Shown here piece after piece: positions 19,257 to 28,083 of a DNA stretch of 64,000 bases. The position numbers were made by a program, and so were the translations under genes. Origin of the DNA: an uncultured Prolixibacteraceae bacterium (GTDB taxonomy: Bacteria; Bacteroidota; Bacteroidia; Bacteroidales; Prolixibacteraceae). The DNA is taken from the NCBI GenBank assembly GCA_937915865.1, contig CALGIG010000107.1, positions 1 to 64,000 of the forward strand. Direction: 5' to 3'. The notes under the pieces are model-generated. The model worked only from the letters and a program-made list of their open reading frames with translations, was not told the DNA's origin and did not search any database. Numbering within the stretch: the stretch's first letter is position 1; every line of letters begins with the position of its first letter.

Positions 19257-19829
19257 ATGGCAGCAATTACAGTTGGAGAAAAGATCAATCAGATTCGCGA
19301 AATTAAGAAAGTTAGCGTTGAAGAACTTGCAGAAAGGACAGGTATCGATTATGCCCTGATTCAAAAGATAGAACACGATAAAAATGTTCCATCGCTGGCT
19401 CCGCTAATTAAAATTGCCCGTGCACTTGGTGTTCGTCTGGGAACTTTTCTCGACGATAGTACATCGTATGGGCCAGTAGTTGTCCGATCTGGCGAATATC
19501 ACAATGGAGTAAGGTTTACTTCGCAACCCAGCGAGACCCGCGAACACCTGAATTTCTTCTCTCTTGCCTTTGATAAAGTTGGCCGTAATATGGAGCCATT
19601 TATTGTTGATATAGAACCTAGTCAAAAGTCTGATTATATGCTTTCGACACATGAAGGCGAAGAATTTATTTTTGTTCTCGACGGAGAAATAGAAATCAAC
19701 TATGGGAAAGATATTTATAATCTGAAGAAAGGTGACAGTATTTACCTCGATTCGATAGTAATGCACAATGTTCATGCAGGAAACAATCAGCCGGCAAGAA
19801 TTCTGGCTGTTATTTATGCTCCTTTTTAG
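19257..19829 (+). CDS. XRE-cupin transcriptional regulator
   Basis: A 190-residue regulator. The N-terminal HTH_3 domain (about 6-62) shows VEELAERTGIDYALIQKIE. The C-terminal cupin_2 barrel (about 110-188) has HEGEEFIFVLDGEIEIN and GDSIYLDS...HNVHAG, with His/Glu residues that could bind a metal or ligand. This architecture usually senses a small molecule and controls the adjacent metabolic gene, here an acyl-CoA ligase 29 bp downstream in the same direction. Autoregulation through the consensus promoter upstream is likely but not shown. The start was chosen from the promoter position. Confidence 0.88.
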   Translation: MAAITVGEKINQIREIKKVSVEELAERTGIDYALIQKIEHDKNVPSLAPLIKIARALGVRLGTFLDDSTSYGPVVVRSGEYHNGVRFTSQPSETREHLNFFSLAFDKVGRNMEPFIVDIEPSQKSDYMLSTHEGEEFIFVLDGEIEINYGKDIYNLKKGDSIYLDSIVMHNVHAGNNQPARILAVIYAPF

Positions 19830-19858
19830 TTGATTTATAACCAGAAACCCTGACTTCG

Positions 19859-21511
19859 ATGCAACTTATTGATTATACTTTTGGCGAATTACTTGAAAAG
19901 TATGCCATAGAAGCGCCTGATAGAGAATTTATTGTTTATCCCGATAGAAATTTGCGGTTTACTTATGCCCAGTTTAACGAACGTGTTGATCAGCTGGCTA
20001 AAGGGCTTTTATATATTGGTGTCAGGCCTGATGATAAGGTTGGAATATGGGCCACAAATGTGCCCGATTGGTTGACATTTATGTTTGCGGCGGCTAAAAT
20101 TGGCGCTGTTTTGGTAACCATTAACACGAATTATAAACTCTCGGAACTTGAATATCTGATGCAGAACGCAGATATTCATACCCTTTGCCTTATTGATGGT
20201 TTTCGTGATAGCGACTATGTAAATATGGTTTTTGAGCTTGTTCCTGAGCTGAAAGATAGTCCTCGTGGTAATTTAGTGAGTGAAAAATTTCCTATGCTCA
20301 AAAATGTTGTCTATATCGGGCAGCAGAAACACAGAGGGATGTATAATACCTCGGAGTTATTGCTTTTAGGAAGTCACATAGACGATTTTGAACTTGAACA
20401 GTTTAAAGAAAAAGTTAATTGTCACGATGTTGTTAACATGCAATATACATCTGGAACAACAGGGTTCCCCAAAGGTGTAATGCTATCGCACCACAATGTA
20501 TTGAATTGTGGCTTTGCAACCGGAGAATTTATGCGATATACTTCCCGGGACCGCCTTTTGGTATGTGTACCTTTGTTCCATTGTTTTGGGTGCGTGTTAG
20601 CGCTCTGTGCCATCATAACACATGGGGCTACAATTGTAATGGTTGAGACTTTCGATCCGTTGATGGTTTTGGCTTCGGTTGAAAAAGAGAAATGTACTGC
20701 ATTATACGGTGTCCCAACCATGTTTATTGCAGAGTTGCATCATCCTATGTTCGATATGTTCGATTTAAGTTCATTACGTACAGGTATCATGGCCGGAGCG
20801 CTATGCCCCATAGAAACCATGAAACAGGTGATGGAGAAAATGTATATGAAAGAAATTATCAGTGTTTACGGGTTAACTGAGACATCACCGGGAATGACAG
20901 CTACACGTTCACATAATTCACCAGAGGTTCGTGCAACAACCGTTGGCTTCGAGTATCCTAATGTTGAGGTGAAAATCTTTAATCCTGAAACCGGAGAAGA
21001 ATGTCCGGTTGGGGAACATGGAGAAATATGTTGCCGTGGTTATAACCTAATGAAAGGTTATTATAAAAATCCTGAAGCTACTGCGAACACTATTGATAAA
21101 GACGGATGGTTACACTCAGGCGATCTTGCCGTAAAAACACCTGACGGTTTTTATAGAATTACCGGCCGTATTAAAGATATGATTATTCGTGGTGGCGAAA
21201 ATGTTTATCCACGTGAGATCGAAAACTTTATTTTTACAATGCCGGAAGTCGAAGCGGTTGAAGTTGTCGGTGTTCCAAGTAAGAAATACGGCGAGCAGGT
21301 TGGAGCTTTTATCAAATTGAAAGTTGGTAAGACATTAACAGAAGAAGCTATCCAGGAATTTTGCCGGGGTAAAATTTCAAGATACAAAATTCCTCAATAT
21401 ATTTTCTTTGTCGATGGCTTTCCTATGACTGCCAGCGGTAAAATCCAGAAATACAAGCTTCGTGAAATGAGCCTTGAGTTGCTTGAAAAGAAGGGTATTG
21501 AAGTGATATAG
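19859..21511 (+). CDS. AMP-dependent acyl-CoA synthetase (fatty-acid-CoA ligase)
   Basis: A 550-residue ANL-superfamily enzyme activating a carboxylic acid through an acyl-adenylate to acyl-CoA. The AMP-binding P-loop is YTSGTTGFPKGVMLSHHN. Also visible are VYGLTETSP, the hinge motif GDLAVKTPDGFYRITGRIKD, and the C-terminal catalytic Lys in TASGKIQKYKLRE. Sequence features fit the medium/long-chain fatty-acyl branch, but chain-length specificity cannot be read by eye. It is co-transcribed with the upstream XRE-cupin regulator, a common Bacteroidota pairing. Confidence 0.9.
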   Translation: MQLIDYTFGELLEKYAIEAPDREFIVYPDRNLRFTYAQFNERVDQLAKGLLYIGVRPDDKVGIWATNVPDWLTFMFAAAKIGAVLVTINTNYKLSELEYLMQNADIHTLCLIDGFRDSDYVNMVFELVPELKDSPRGNLVSEKFPMLKNVVYIGQQKHRGMYNTSELLLLGSHIDDFELEQFKEKVNCHDVVNMQYTSGTTGFPKGVMLSHHNVLNCGFATGEFMRYTSRDRLLVCVPLFHCFGCVLALCAIITHGATIVMVETFDPLMVLASVEKEKCTALYGVPTMFIAELHHPMFDMFDLSSLRTGIMAGALCPIETMKQVMEKMYMKEIISVYGLTETSPGMTATRSHNSPEVRATTVGFEYPNVEVKIFNPETGEECPVGEHGEICCRGYNLMKGYYKNPEATANTIDKDGWLHSGDLAVKTPDGFYRITGRIKDMIIRGGENVYPREIENFIFTMPEVEAVEVVGVPSKKYGEQVGAFIKLKVGKTLTEEAIQEFCRGKISRYKIPQYIFFVDGFPMTASGKIQKYKLREMSLELLEKKGIEVI

Positions 21512-21521
21512 TTTTCGGGAT

Positions 21522-22355
21522 TTATTCAAGTTTAATTTCTCCTGAAAAACTTTCCACAGCAGGGCCAGTCATAAAAACAGCGCCATCCTCGGTCCATTCA
21601 ATTTCGAGTTCACCGTATTGTAATTCAACGGTAACTGCTCTGTTGGTATATTCATTCAGTATGGCAGCAACAACAGTGGCACAGCTCCCTGTTCCGCAGG
21701 CTAAAGTCGCACCGGCTCCACGTTCCCATGTTCGCAGTTTGACTCTGTTTCTGTTTAGCACTTTAACAAAATTCACATTCGTTCCTTTCGGGAATAGCGG
21801 GTGCTTTTCGATAAGGGGACCAACGCTTGTTACATCAGTAGCACTCAGTTCGTCGACAAAAATCATGGTGTGCGGTACGCCCATCAATATACTGGTAACA
21901 TTTATTTCACTCTCGCCCAGAGGAATCATCACGTTAATGGCTGCGGGTTCATCGCCCAGCATCGGTATCGCGGTTCGTCTCACATCGGGAGCGCCCATAT
22001 TCACTCTCACCCGATTAACTTTTCCTTCGGTTACTTCCACTTCAGGAATAATAATTCCGGCAAAAGTCTCAATCCGAAAAGTTTTTGAGTTGATAAGTCC
22101 CCGTTCGTAGGCATATTTGCCAAAACACCTGACAGCATTGCCGCACATGTTGGCTTCGCTTCCGTCGGCATTAATAATTCTCATGCGCAAATCTGCAATT
22201 TCAGAGGGTAAGACTGCTATAATTCCATCGGCACCAATACCAAGCTGGCGATGGCAAAGTTTAATAGCCAGAGAGGGATAATCTATTTCTTTGTTGTCCA
22301 GATTTTCGAAAAAGATAAAATCGTTACCCAGACCGTGCATTTTGGTGAATTTCAT
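21522..22355 (-). CDS. dapF: Diaminopimelate epimerase
   Basis: Converts LL- to meso-diaminopimelate for lysine and peptidoglycan synthesis in the cytoplasm. The 277-residue length is standard. Both catalytic cysteines are present in their motifs, NMCGNAVRCF and ACGTGSCATV; the N-terminus FTKMHGLGNDFIF is typical. It lies downstream of kdsB on the same strand, separated by 116 bp holding a palindromic repeat, so co-transcription is possible. Confidence 0.95.
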   Translation of the reverse strand: MKFTKMHGLGNDFIFFENLDNKEIDYPSLAIKLCHRQLGIGADGIIAVLPSEIADLRMRIINADGSEANMCGNAVRCFGKYAYERGLINSKTFRIETFAGIIIPEVEVTEGKVNRVRVNMGAPDVRRTAIPMLGDEPAAINVMIPLGESEINVTSILMGVPHTMIFVDELSATDVTSVGPLIEKHPLFPKGTNVNFVKVLNRNRVKLRTWERGAGATLACGTGSCATVVAAILNEYTNRAVTVELQYGELEIEWTEDGAVFMTGPAVESFSGEIKLE

Positions 22356-22434
22356 AATAAGTGTTCAGTTTTTGGTGATCAGTCTCAATTGGCGTTTCTC
22401 CGGAAAGACGGATTTCATTTGTGTTATACCGTCT

Positions 22435-22474
22435 GGCTCCCTCTCCATTTTGGAGAGGGCAGGGGTGAGGCTCA
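22435..22474 (-). repeat. Palindromic intergenic repeat (copy A), starting at the kdsB stop codon
   Basis: A CCCTCTCC-ATTTT-GGAGAGGG hairpin followed on the plus strand by CAGGGGTGAGGCTCA. Read on the minus strand, the element begins with TGA, which is the kdsB stop codon (22474-22472). It is related to copies at 27737-27768, 27832-27867 and 55041-55076. Confidence 0.7.
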
Positions 22475-23218
22475 TTCTTTTTCCAGGAACTTCCTGGCGT
22501 TTTCCAAATCCTCGGGAGTATCAATACCTATGTTTTCGAAAGTTGTTTGGGCCGTTTTGATGCGGTAACCATTTTCGAGCCAACGTAACTGCTCTAGCGA
22601 TTCAGCTTTTTCAAGAATCCCGACCGGCAATTTTGTTAACTTCAGCAAAACATCATAACGGTAAGCATACATGCCTATATGGCTGTAAAAAATGTTCCGG
22701 GTTATCCATTCTTCAATTGGATAATCGCGGACAAATGGGATGGTTGATCTACTGAAATATAAAGCTTCCTGATTTTTATTAATTACTACTTTGGGCCGGT
22801 TAATATTGGAAATTTCAGCCGGATTGGTAATTGGTTTTATTAATGTGGCAATCTCTGTTTCAGGTGTGTAGAAACAATTTTTTAAACCTTCAATTTGCTC
22901 AGTACGGATAAATGGTTCATCGCCCTGAATATTAATAATTACATCAAAATTAAGTGCCTCAGCTACTTTTTGAGCGGCTTCTGCAACGCGGTCGGTGCCA
23001 CTTTGGTGATTGGCCGATGTATATACGGCTTTACCACCAAACGATTCAACTGCATTAAAAATGCGCTCGTCGTCGGTGGCAACATAAACATCGTTCAGTG
23101 TTTTTTTTGCATTTTCGTAAACCCATTGGATGATGGGTTTTTCGCCTAAAATGGCCAATGGTTTTCCGGGGAAACGGGTTGACTGGAACCGGGCCGGGAT
23201 AATTGCAACGAATTTCAT
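22472..23218 (-). CDS. kdsB: 3-deoxy-manno-octulosonate cytidylyltransferase (CMP-Kdo synthetase)
   Basis: Activates Kdo with CTP for addition to lipid A. A 248-residue nucleotidyltransferase with the N-terminal signature IIPARFQSTRFPGKPL, then YVATDDERI, INIQGDEPFI (metal site) and the HIGMYAYR block. Divergent from the sigma-54 activator; dapF follows. The stop codon coincides with the first bases of a palindromic repeat. Confidence 0.95.
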   Translation of the reverse strand: MKFVAIIPARFQSTRFPGKPLAILGEKPIIQWVYENAKKTLNDVYVATDDERIFNAVESFGGKAVYTSANHQSGTDRVAEAAQKVAEALNFDVIINIQGDEPFIRTEQIEGLKNCFYTPETEIATLIKPITNPAEISNINRPKVVINKNQEALYFSRSTIPFVRDYPIEEWITRNIFYSHIGMYAYRYDVLLKLTKLPVGILEKAESLEQLRWLENGYRIKTAQTTFENIGIDTPEDLENARKFLEKE

Positions 23219-23335
23219 CTCTGTACTATTTTAATATTAAACACAAAAGCTAAATCATGTTAAAACATGAAATGGCTAAGGTATTGAATTCAAAGTTAGA
23301 TTAACTTTGGACGGCGTTTATAAAAGTTAAAATTG

Positions 23336-23343
23336 TAATTTTG
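23336..23343 (+). promoter_or_regulatory. -7 box of the sigma-54 activator/lptE/secG operon
   Basis: TAATTTTG, an exact TAnnTTTG match, sits 26 bp before the ATG at 23369. No upstream TTG at ideal spacing was found. Confidence 0.6.
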
Positions 23344-23368
23344 CAAAGCTAAACATATTGTCTGGATA

Positions 23369-24607
23369 ATGGATGTTCAGGAGATAAAACAACGATTTGG
23401 AATTATAGGCAATTCACCAGGCTTGCTTCGGGTGATTGAAATTGCTGTACAGGTAGCACCCACCGATCTTTCGGTTTTGATAACAGGAGAAAGTGGTACA
23501 GGGAAGGAGTCTTTCCCTCAGATTATACACCAGTTTTCGGTCAGGAAACATGGAAAATATATTGCGGTGAATTGTGGTGCAATTCCTGAAGGTACAATTG
23601 ATTCGGAGCTTTTTGGCCATGAAAAAGGGTCGTTTACCGGGGCTTTGGCCGACCGCAAAGGTTATTTCGAAGAAGCCGATGGCGGGACTATTTTTCTCGA
23701 CGAAATAGGAGAATTACCGCTTTCAACACAGGTTCGCTTGTTGCGTGTGCTCGAAGCCGGCGAATTCATGAAAGTGGGGTCATCTAAAGTGCTGAAAACC
23801 AATGTTCGGGTAGTTGCTGCAACCAACGTTAATATTCCTGAAGCCATTGAAAAAGGGCGTTTTCGCGAAGATTTGTATTATCGCCTGAATACGGTGCCTA
23901 TTCGGGTGCTTCCGTTGCGCGACAGATCGGAGGATATTCATCTGCTTTTCCGCAAATTTGCTTCTGATTTTGCTGAAAAATATCGAATGCCCGGTATTCG
24001 GCTCGATAACGATGCCATTTCTGTGTTATTGAGTTATCATTGGCCCGGAAATGTTCGCCAGTTAAAAAATATAACCGAGCAGATTTCGATTATTGAAAAG
24101 GAAAGAATAATTGATGCCCAAACACTTCAGAGGTATATTCCAGTCAACTCCGAAAGTAGTAAATTACCAGCGCTTTATCATTCGGTTGATGAAAAAACAT
24201 TTGCTTCGGAGCGCGAAATACTGTACCAGATACTGTTTGACATGAAGAAAGATATGAATGACCTGAAAAAACTGGTTCATGATATATTGCAGAATGATTC
24301 TTCAAGTACCGAAATCCGACATGCAGACCGGGCTCAGTTAATTCGGAATCTGTATCCAACCGAAAATGGTAATTTTGTCCCTGATCAACCAGTGGCACCA
24401 CGTGTAAACATTAAACCCGTTGAACACGAACATATTTTGGATACTGAAGAATTTATTGAAGAATCACTCTCACTTGAGGACAAGGAAGTAGAAATGATTC
24501 AGAAAGCGCTAGAAAAACATAAGGGAAAAAGAAAATATGCCGCCCGTGAGTTAGGTATCTCGGAGCGCACATTATACCGAAAAATAAAAGAATACAAGAT
24601 TGATTAA
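23369..24607 (+). CDS. Sigma-54-dependent activator without receiver domain
   Basis: A 412-residue AAA+ enhancer-binding protein. Walker A GESGTGKE (about 41-48), the sigma-54 contact loop GSFTGA (consensus GAFTGA), Walker B FLDEIGEL, an arginine-finger region (GRFREDLYYRLN), and HWPGNVRQLKN are all present. The C-terminus is a Fis-type helix-turn-helix (LSLEDKEVEMIQKALEKH ... ISERTLYRKIKEY). There is no N-terminal sensory domain, only about 15 residues before the AAA+ core, so control is probably by expression or a partner. It heads an operon with lptE, a TPR gene and secG, linking it to envelope biogenesis. Confidence 0.9.
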   Translation: MDVQEIKQRFGIIGNSPGLLRVIEIAVQVAPTDLSVLITGESGTGKESFPQIIHQFSVRKHGKYIAVNCGAIPEGTIDSELFGHEKGSFTGALADRKGYFEEADGGTIFLDEIGELPLSTQVRLLRVLEAGEFMKVGSSKVLKTNVRVVAATNVNIPEAIEKGRFREDLYYRLNTVPIRVLPLRDRSEDIHLLFRKFASDFAEKYRMPGIRLDNDAISVLLSYHWPGNVRQLKNITEQISIIEKERIIDAQTLQRYIPVNSESSKLPALYHSVDEKTFASEREILYQILFDMKKDMNDLKKLVHDILQNDSSSTEIRHADRAQLIRNLYPTENGNFVPDQPVAPRVNIKPVEHEHILDTEEFIEESLSLEDKEVEMIQKALEKHKGKRKYAARELGISERTLYRKIKEYKID

Positions 24608-24608
24608 T

Positions 24609-25124
24609 ATGAGACGGATTACGATTTTTATAACACTATCAATTGTTTTTGTGTCGTTTGTTTTTACATCCTGCAAAATAAAATACTCGTTTACAGGCGC
24701 TGCAATTGCTGCTAATGTAAAAACATTTTCAGTTTCATATTTTCAAAACAGAGCCAGGCTTGTGAATCCAAACTTGAGCCAGCAGTTCACCGATGGGTTG
24801 CAAGAGAAAATTATCAAGCAAACTTCGTTGAGCCAGATAAGTGAAAATGGCGATCTGGAATACTCAGGCCAGATTACTGATTACGATGTAAAACCAATGA
24901 CCATTGTTTCGGGCGATGTTGCAGCGCAAAATAGGCTGACTGTTGGGGTTAAAGTGAAATTTACAAATAATAAGGATCACACGAAGGACTGGGAAAAATC
25001 ATTTTCTGCTTATGAAGACTATGAAAGTAGCCAATCGTTAAACTCTGTTGAAAGTGGTTTATTACCTGAAATAATAAAAAAACTTACCGAAGATATTTTT
25101 AATGCCTCAGTTGCTGACTGGTAA
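24609..25124 (+). CDS. lptE: LptE-like LPS-assembly lipoprotein
   Basis: A 171-residue predicted lipoprotein. The signal peptide ends in a lipobox-like FTSCK; the mature part has the pattern seen in Bacteroidota LptE (KIKYSFTGAAIAANVKTFSV near the N-terminus, GDLEYSGQITDY in the middle). It should plug and assist LptD in inserting LPS in the outer membrane. The preferred start is ATG at 24609, one base after the upstream stop; a TTG at 24600 overlapping the previous gene is less likely. Confidence 0.8.
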   Translation: MRRITIFITLSIVFVSFVFTSCKIKYSFTGAAIAANVKTFSVSYFQNRARLVNPNLSQQFTDGLQEKIIKQTSLSQISENGDLEYSGQITDYDVKPMTIVSGDVAAQNRLTVGVKVKFTNNKDHTKDWEKSFSAYEDYESSQSLNSVESGLLPEIIKKLTEDIFNASVADW

Positions 25125-25127
25125 ACA

Positions 25128-25781
25128 ATGATAACCGATCAAATTCATCAATTACTTCTTAATCCTGAAAATCTGAATCAGGAAACTTTGGCAACTCTCA
25201 AAGAGTTGACAGAACGATACCCTGCATTTGAAACTGCATGGTTTTTGTACCTGAAAAACCTGAAAATACTGAATGATTCGTCGTTCGACCAGGAGTTATT
25301 AAATGGCGCTATTCGGATTCATGATCGAAGGAATTTGTATTTGTTCCTGAATAGGGAAAATACAAATTCAGGGAAGGAAAAATCATCAGAGTTTATAAGT
25401 GAGGATATATTTAAGTTTAATGTGCCGCCAGCGTACAGATTGGAAGATGTAGAATTGACACATGGCGGAGAGGTTAATAAAGAGTCTTTACTTCCGAATA
25501 ACCCAGACCGGAAGAATACATTAATTGAAAAATTTCTGGAAGCAAAACCCAGAATGCCTCAGGTTAAAGATGAGGAATTGGCTTCGCCTATGAGCCCGAA
25601 TAAACCTCAAGAACCAGAAACCGATGATTTGGTGACAGAAACATTAGCATCAATTTATGCCCAGCAGGGATATTATAAAAAAGCTATTCAGATATTTGAG
25701 AAATTAAGTTTGAAATATCCGGAAAAAAGTACTTACTTTGCGGCTCAAATTGAAAAAATTAGAAGTTTAATGAACAATTAA
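25128..25781 (+). CDS. TPR-like protein between lptE and secG
   Basis: A 217-residue cytoplasmic-looking protein with no signal peptide. A helical N-terminal segment (about 1-75) is followed by a charged, Pro-rich linker (about 95-170). The C-terminal TPR-like pair includes LASIYAQQGYYKKAIQIFEKL (quoted in part: YYKKAIQIFEKL). It starts 3 bp after lptE and ends 10 bp before secG. Bacteroidota often carry a similar gene in this position. The function is unknown; a role in envelope protein handling is only suggested by context. Confidence 0.65.
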   Translation: MITDQIHQLLLNPENLNQETLATLKELTERYPAFETAWFLYLKNLKILNDSSFDQELLNGAIRIHDRRNLYLFLNRENTNSGKEKSSEFISEDIFKFNVPPAYRLEDVELTHGGEVNKESLLPNNPDRKNTLIEKFLEAKPRMPQVKDEELASPMSPNKPQEPETDDLVTETLASIYAQQGYYKKAIQIFEKLSLKYPEKSTYFAAQIEKIRSLMNN

Positions 25782-25791
25782 TTACACTGAT

Positions 25792-26166
25792 ATGTACACA
25801 CTGATCACAGTTTTATTATTCATCATTTGTATCTTGCTGATTTTGATAGTATTGGTGCAAAATTCAAAAGGTGGCGGTTTGGCTAGCAATTTCCAGGCAT
25901 CAAATCAAATTATGGGAGTTCGTAAAACGACTGACTTTCTTGAAAAAGCTACTTGGGTGTTAGCCGGAACTTTATTGGTTTTGTCAATTGGAGCAACTGC
26001 TTTTATTCCGAGAGAATCAAAAACAGGTGCCGAATCAGCTATTAAAGATCAGATTCAAAATGCTGTTGATCCAAATCAGGTTCCAAGTTTTCCGGCTCCT
26101 GCTGATGCAAAAACTGCAGCTCCTGCGACCGCTGCTCCTGCATCAACGGCTACGCCTACAAAGTAA
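25792..26166 (+). CDS. secG: Preprotein translocase subunit SecG
   Basis: A 124-residue inner-membrane subunit of the SecYEG channel. Two membrane segments (about 3-22 and 53-72) flank the conserved loop NSKGGGLASNF. The Ala/Pro/Thr-rich tail after residue 95 is a low-complexity cytoplasmic or periplasmic extension often seen in Bacteroidota SecG. Last gene of the operon, followed by a clear terminator. Confidence 0.92.
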   Translation: MYTLITVLLFIICILLILIVLVQNSKGGGLASNFQASNQIMGVRKTTDFLEKATWVLAGTLLVLSIGATAFIPRESKTGAESAIKDQIQNAVDPNQVPSFPAPADAKTAAPATAAPASTATPTK

Positions 26167-26208
26167 GAAAACTTCTTTCAGATTTAGTCTGAAAATGCTA
26201 TAATTGAA

Positions 26209-26240
26209 GGTCTTCAATGTAATTCATTGAAGACTTTTTT
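26209..26240 (+). terminator. Rho-independent terminator after secG
   Basis: A perfect 10-bp stem, GTCTTCAATG (26210-26219) with CATTGAAGAC (26225-26234), a 5-nt loop, then TTTTTT. Confidence 0.9.
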
Positions 26241-26247
26241 ATTTTTG
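26240..26247 (+). promoter_or_regulatory. -7 box of the fucosidase gene
   Basis: TATTTTTG, an exact TAnnTTTG match, begins in the T tract of the secG terminator and lies 30 bp before the ATG at 26277. Confidence 0.55.
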
Positions 26248-26276
26248 TACACATCAAACCATCAAAATAACCTGTT

Positions 26277-27734
26277 ATGAACCTAAAGTTTAATTTTGCC
26301 GGAATACTATTACTTTGTTGCGTTGTAATATTTTCCTCCTGTCATAAAACAGTTCCTCCGCCAGTGCCTGTTTTACCCGTACCAACCGAACGCCAGTTAG
26401 CCTGGCACGAAATGGAACAATATGCTTTTGTACATTTTACAACCAACACTTTTACCGATAAGGAATGGGGCTTTGGCGACGAGCCCGAATCTGTTTTTAA
26501 TCCAACCGCAATGGATGTTACGCAATGGGTAAAAACCATCAAAGCTGCTGGGTTAAAAGGCTTGGTACTTACGTGTAAACACCACGATGGATTTTGTCTT
26601 TGGCCAAGTAAATACACCGAACATTCAGTAAAAAACAGTCCATATAAAGGTGGCAAAGGAAATGTTGTTGATGAAGTTGAAAAGGCCTGTCGGGCCGAAG
26701 GCTTGAAGTTTGGGATTTATCTTTCTCCCTGGGACCGTAATCGGGCTGATTACGGAACTCCTTCGTATATTGAGTATTATCGTAATCAGTTAAAGGAACT
26801 TTTTGAGGCTCATAAGCCCGTTTTCGAAATGTGGTTTGATGGTGCAAATGGAGGAGATGGCTTTTACGGCGGCGCCAAAGAAAAACGTAAAATTGATGGA
26901 AAAAATTATTATGACTGGCCAAACACGTTAAAAATGGTTCGCGAAATGGAACCAAATGTAATTTTCTTTAGTGATGCAGGCCCCGACATCCGCTGGTGTG
27001 GAAACGAAAGTGGCTTTGTTAACGAAACAAACTGGAATACAATTACTCCTGATACATTATATGCAGGGAAAAGTGGCATTCAGGAGGTACTGAATACGGG
27101 AAATGAAAATGGAACAAGCTGGATTCCTGCTGAAGTTGATGTGTCAATTCGTCCGGGTTGGTTTTATCATGCCAAAGAAGATTCGCTGGTAAAAACTCCT
27201 GAGAAATTGTTCGATATTTATTTGAGTTCGGTAGGACGGGGAGCAAACCTCATATTGAACATTCCTCCTGACCGTAGAGGCTTGATTCACGAAAACGACG
27301 TAGCTGCTTTGCAGGGATGGAAAAAAATGATTGACGGAAACTTCAAAACCAATATAGCGCTTAACAAACTGGCAGTGGCATCTTCTTTCCGTGGAAACTC
27401 AGAACAGTATAATGCAGTGAAGGTTAACGATGGAGATAAGGAAACCTATTGGGCAACCAACGACAATGAAAAAACTGGTTTTGTTGAAATAGACCTGGGC
27501 AAACCACAATTGGTCAGTTTTATTGTACTTCAGGAGTACATAAAATTAGGGCAACGTGTAAAAAACTTCAGGATTGAAATACCCAAAGGTGAGCGTTGGG
27601 TTGCATTAGCCAAAGGTACAACTATTGGATATAAGCGAATTTTAAAAACCTTCCCAACAGAAACTCAAAAAATCAGGCTGGTAATTACCGATTCAAAAGC
27701 TTGTCCAACGATATCGAACTTCGAAGTTTATTAA
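26277..27734 (+). CDS. Alpha-L-fucosidase lipoprotein (GH29) with C-terminal discoidin domain
   Basis: A 485-residue predicted lipoprotein; the signal peptide ends FSSC-HK (lipobox Cys near residue 22). The GH29 catalytic domain (about 35-345) shows FVHFTTNTFTDKEWG, TCKHHDGFCLWPS and the nucleophile motif MWFDGANG. The C-terminal domain (about 360-485) looks like F5/8 type C (NDGDKETYWAT ... VEIDLGKPQ), a carbohydrate-binding fold. It should release L-fucose from glycans at the cell envelope. No SusCD pair or other glycosidase is adjacent, so it is not in an obvious utilisation locus. Confidence 0.92.
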   Translation: MNLKFNFAGILLLCCVVIFSSCHKTVPPPVPVLPVPTERQLAWHEMEQYAFVHFTTNTFTDKEWGFGDEPESVFNPTAMDVTQWVKTIKAAGLKGLVLTCKHHDGFCLWPSKYTEHSVKNSPYKGGKGNVVDEVEKACRAEGLKFGIYLSPWDRNRADYGTPSYIEYYRNQLKELFEAHKPVFEMWFDGANGGDGFYGGAKEKRKIDGKNYYDWPNTLKMVREMEPNVIFFSDAGPDIRWCGNESGFVNETNWNTITPDTLYAGKSGIQEVLNTGNENGTSWIPAEVDVSIRPGWFYHAKEDSLVKTPEKLFDIYLSSVGRGANLILNIPPDRRGLIHENDVAALQGWKKMIDGNFKTNIALNKLAVASSFRGNSEQYNAVKVNDGDKETYWATNDNEKTGFVEIDLGKPQLVSFIVLQEYIKLGQRVKNFRIEIPKGERWVALAKGTTIGYKRILKTFPTETQKIRLVITDSKACPTISNFEVY

Positions 27735-27736
27735 AA

Positions 27737-27867
27737 GCCCCTCTAAATCTCCCCGAAGGGGAGACTTGAAAAAGCAAAGATTCGACCTTTGAATGTTATA
27801 TCAAAAGATAATTTGCGCAAAGTAGTTCTTTAAACCCCCTCCCAAGGAGGGGGTTGGGAGAGGCTTC
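27737..27867 (+). mobile_element. MITE-like element: two inverted palindromic repeats (copies B and C)
   Basis: Two GC-rich palindromes, CTCCCC-gaa-GGGGAG (27748-27762) and CCCCCTCC-caa-GGAGGGGG (about 27835-27853), lie about 85 bp apart in opposite orientation. The outer flanks AGCCCCTCTAAATCTCCCC on the left and, on the minus strand at the right, GAAGCCTCTCCCAACCCCC are similar, giving a miniature element about 130 bp long without an ORF. It sits between the fucosidase and groES. Confidence 0.6.
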
Positions 27868-28083
27868 ACTGACAGTCTGACACACCACTTGTCAGGCATT
27901 TGGCTCAATTGTAATCATCCAATTTTTCAGGATTTTACGAAATTTTGGCTCGAATTTGAAAACTTTGTGGTGCAAAAATGTCAAATTCAGGAGCCGCGAA
28001 GTGTCATCATCAGCTTTGGCACAATATCTGAGTGGTTCGGGTGTCAAAATTTAAAATGTCTAACCAATTAAAATAATTCGAAA
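27868..28083 (+). other. Upstream region of groES-groEL
   Basis: About 215 bp without a gene. I looked for a CIRCE operator (TTAGCACTC-N9-GAGTGCTAA) and did not find one, and there is no exact TAnnTTTG box; AAAACTTTG near 27959 is the closest. Regulation of the chaperonin operon cannot be read from this sequence. Confidence 0.4.

Noticed and set aside
21643..22110. 155-codon open frame on the plus strand opposite dapF
   Set aside because: It is fully antisense to a clear dapF, has no domain-like sequence and no promoter box; the frame is open only because of the dapF codon pattern.
27868..28083. CIRCE heat-shock operator before groES
   Set aside because: I scanned for TTAGCACTC and GAGTGCTAA and found neither.
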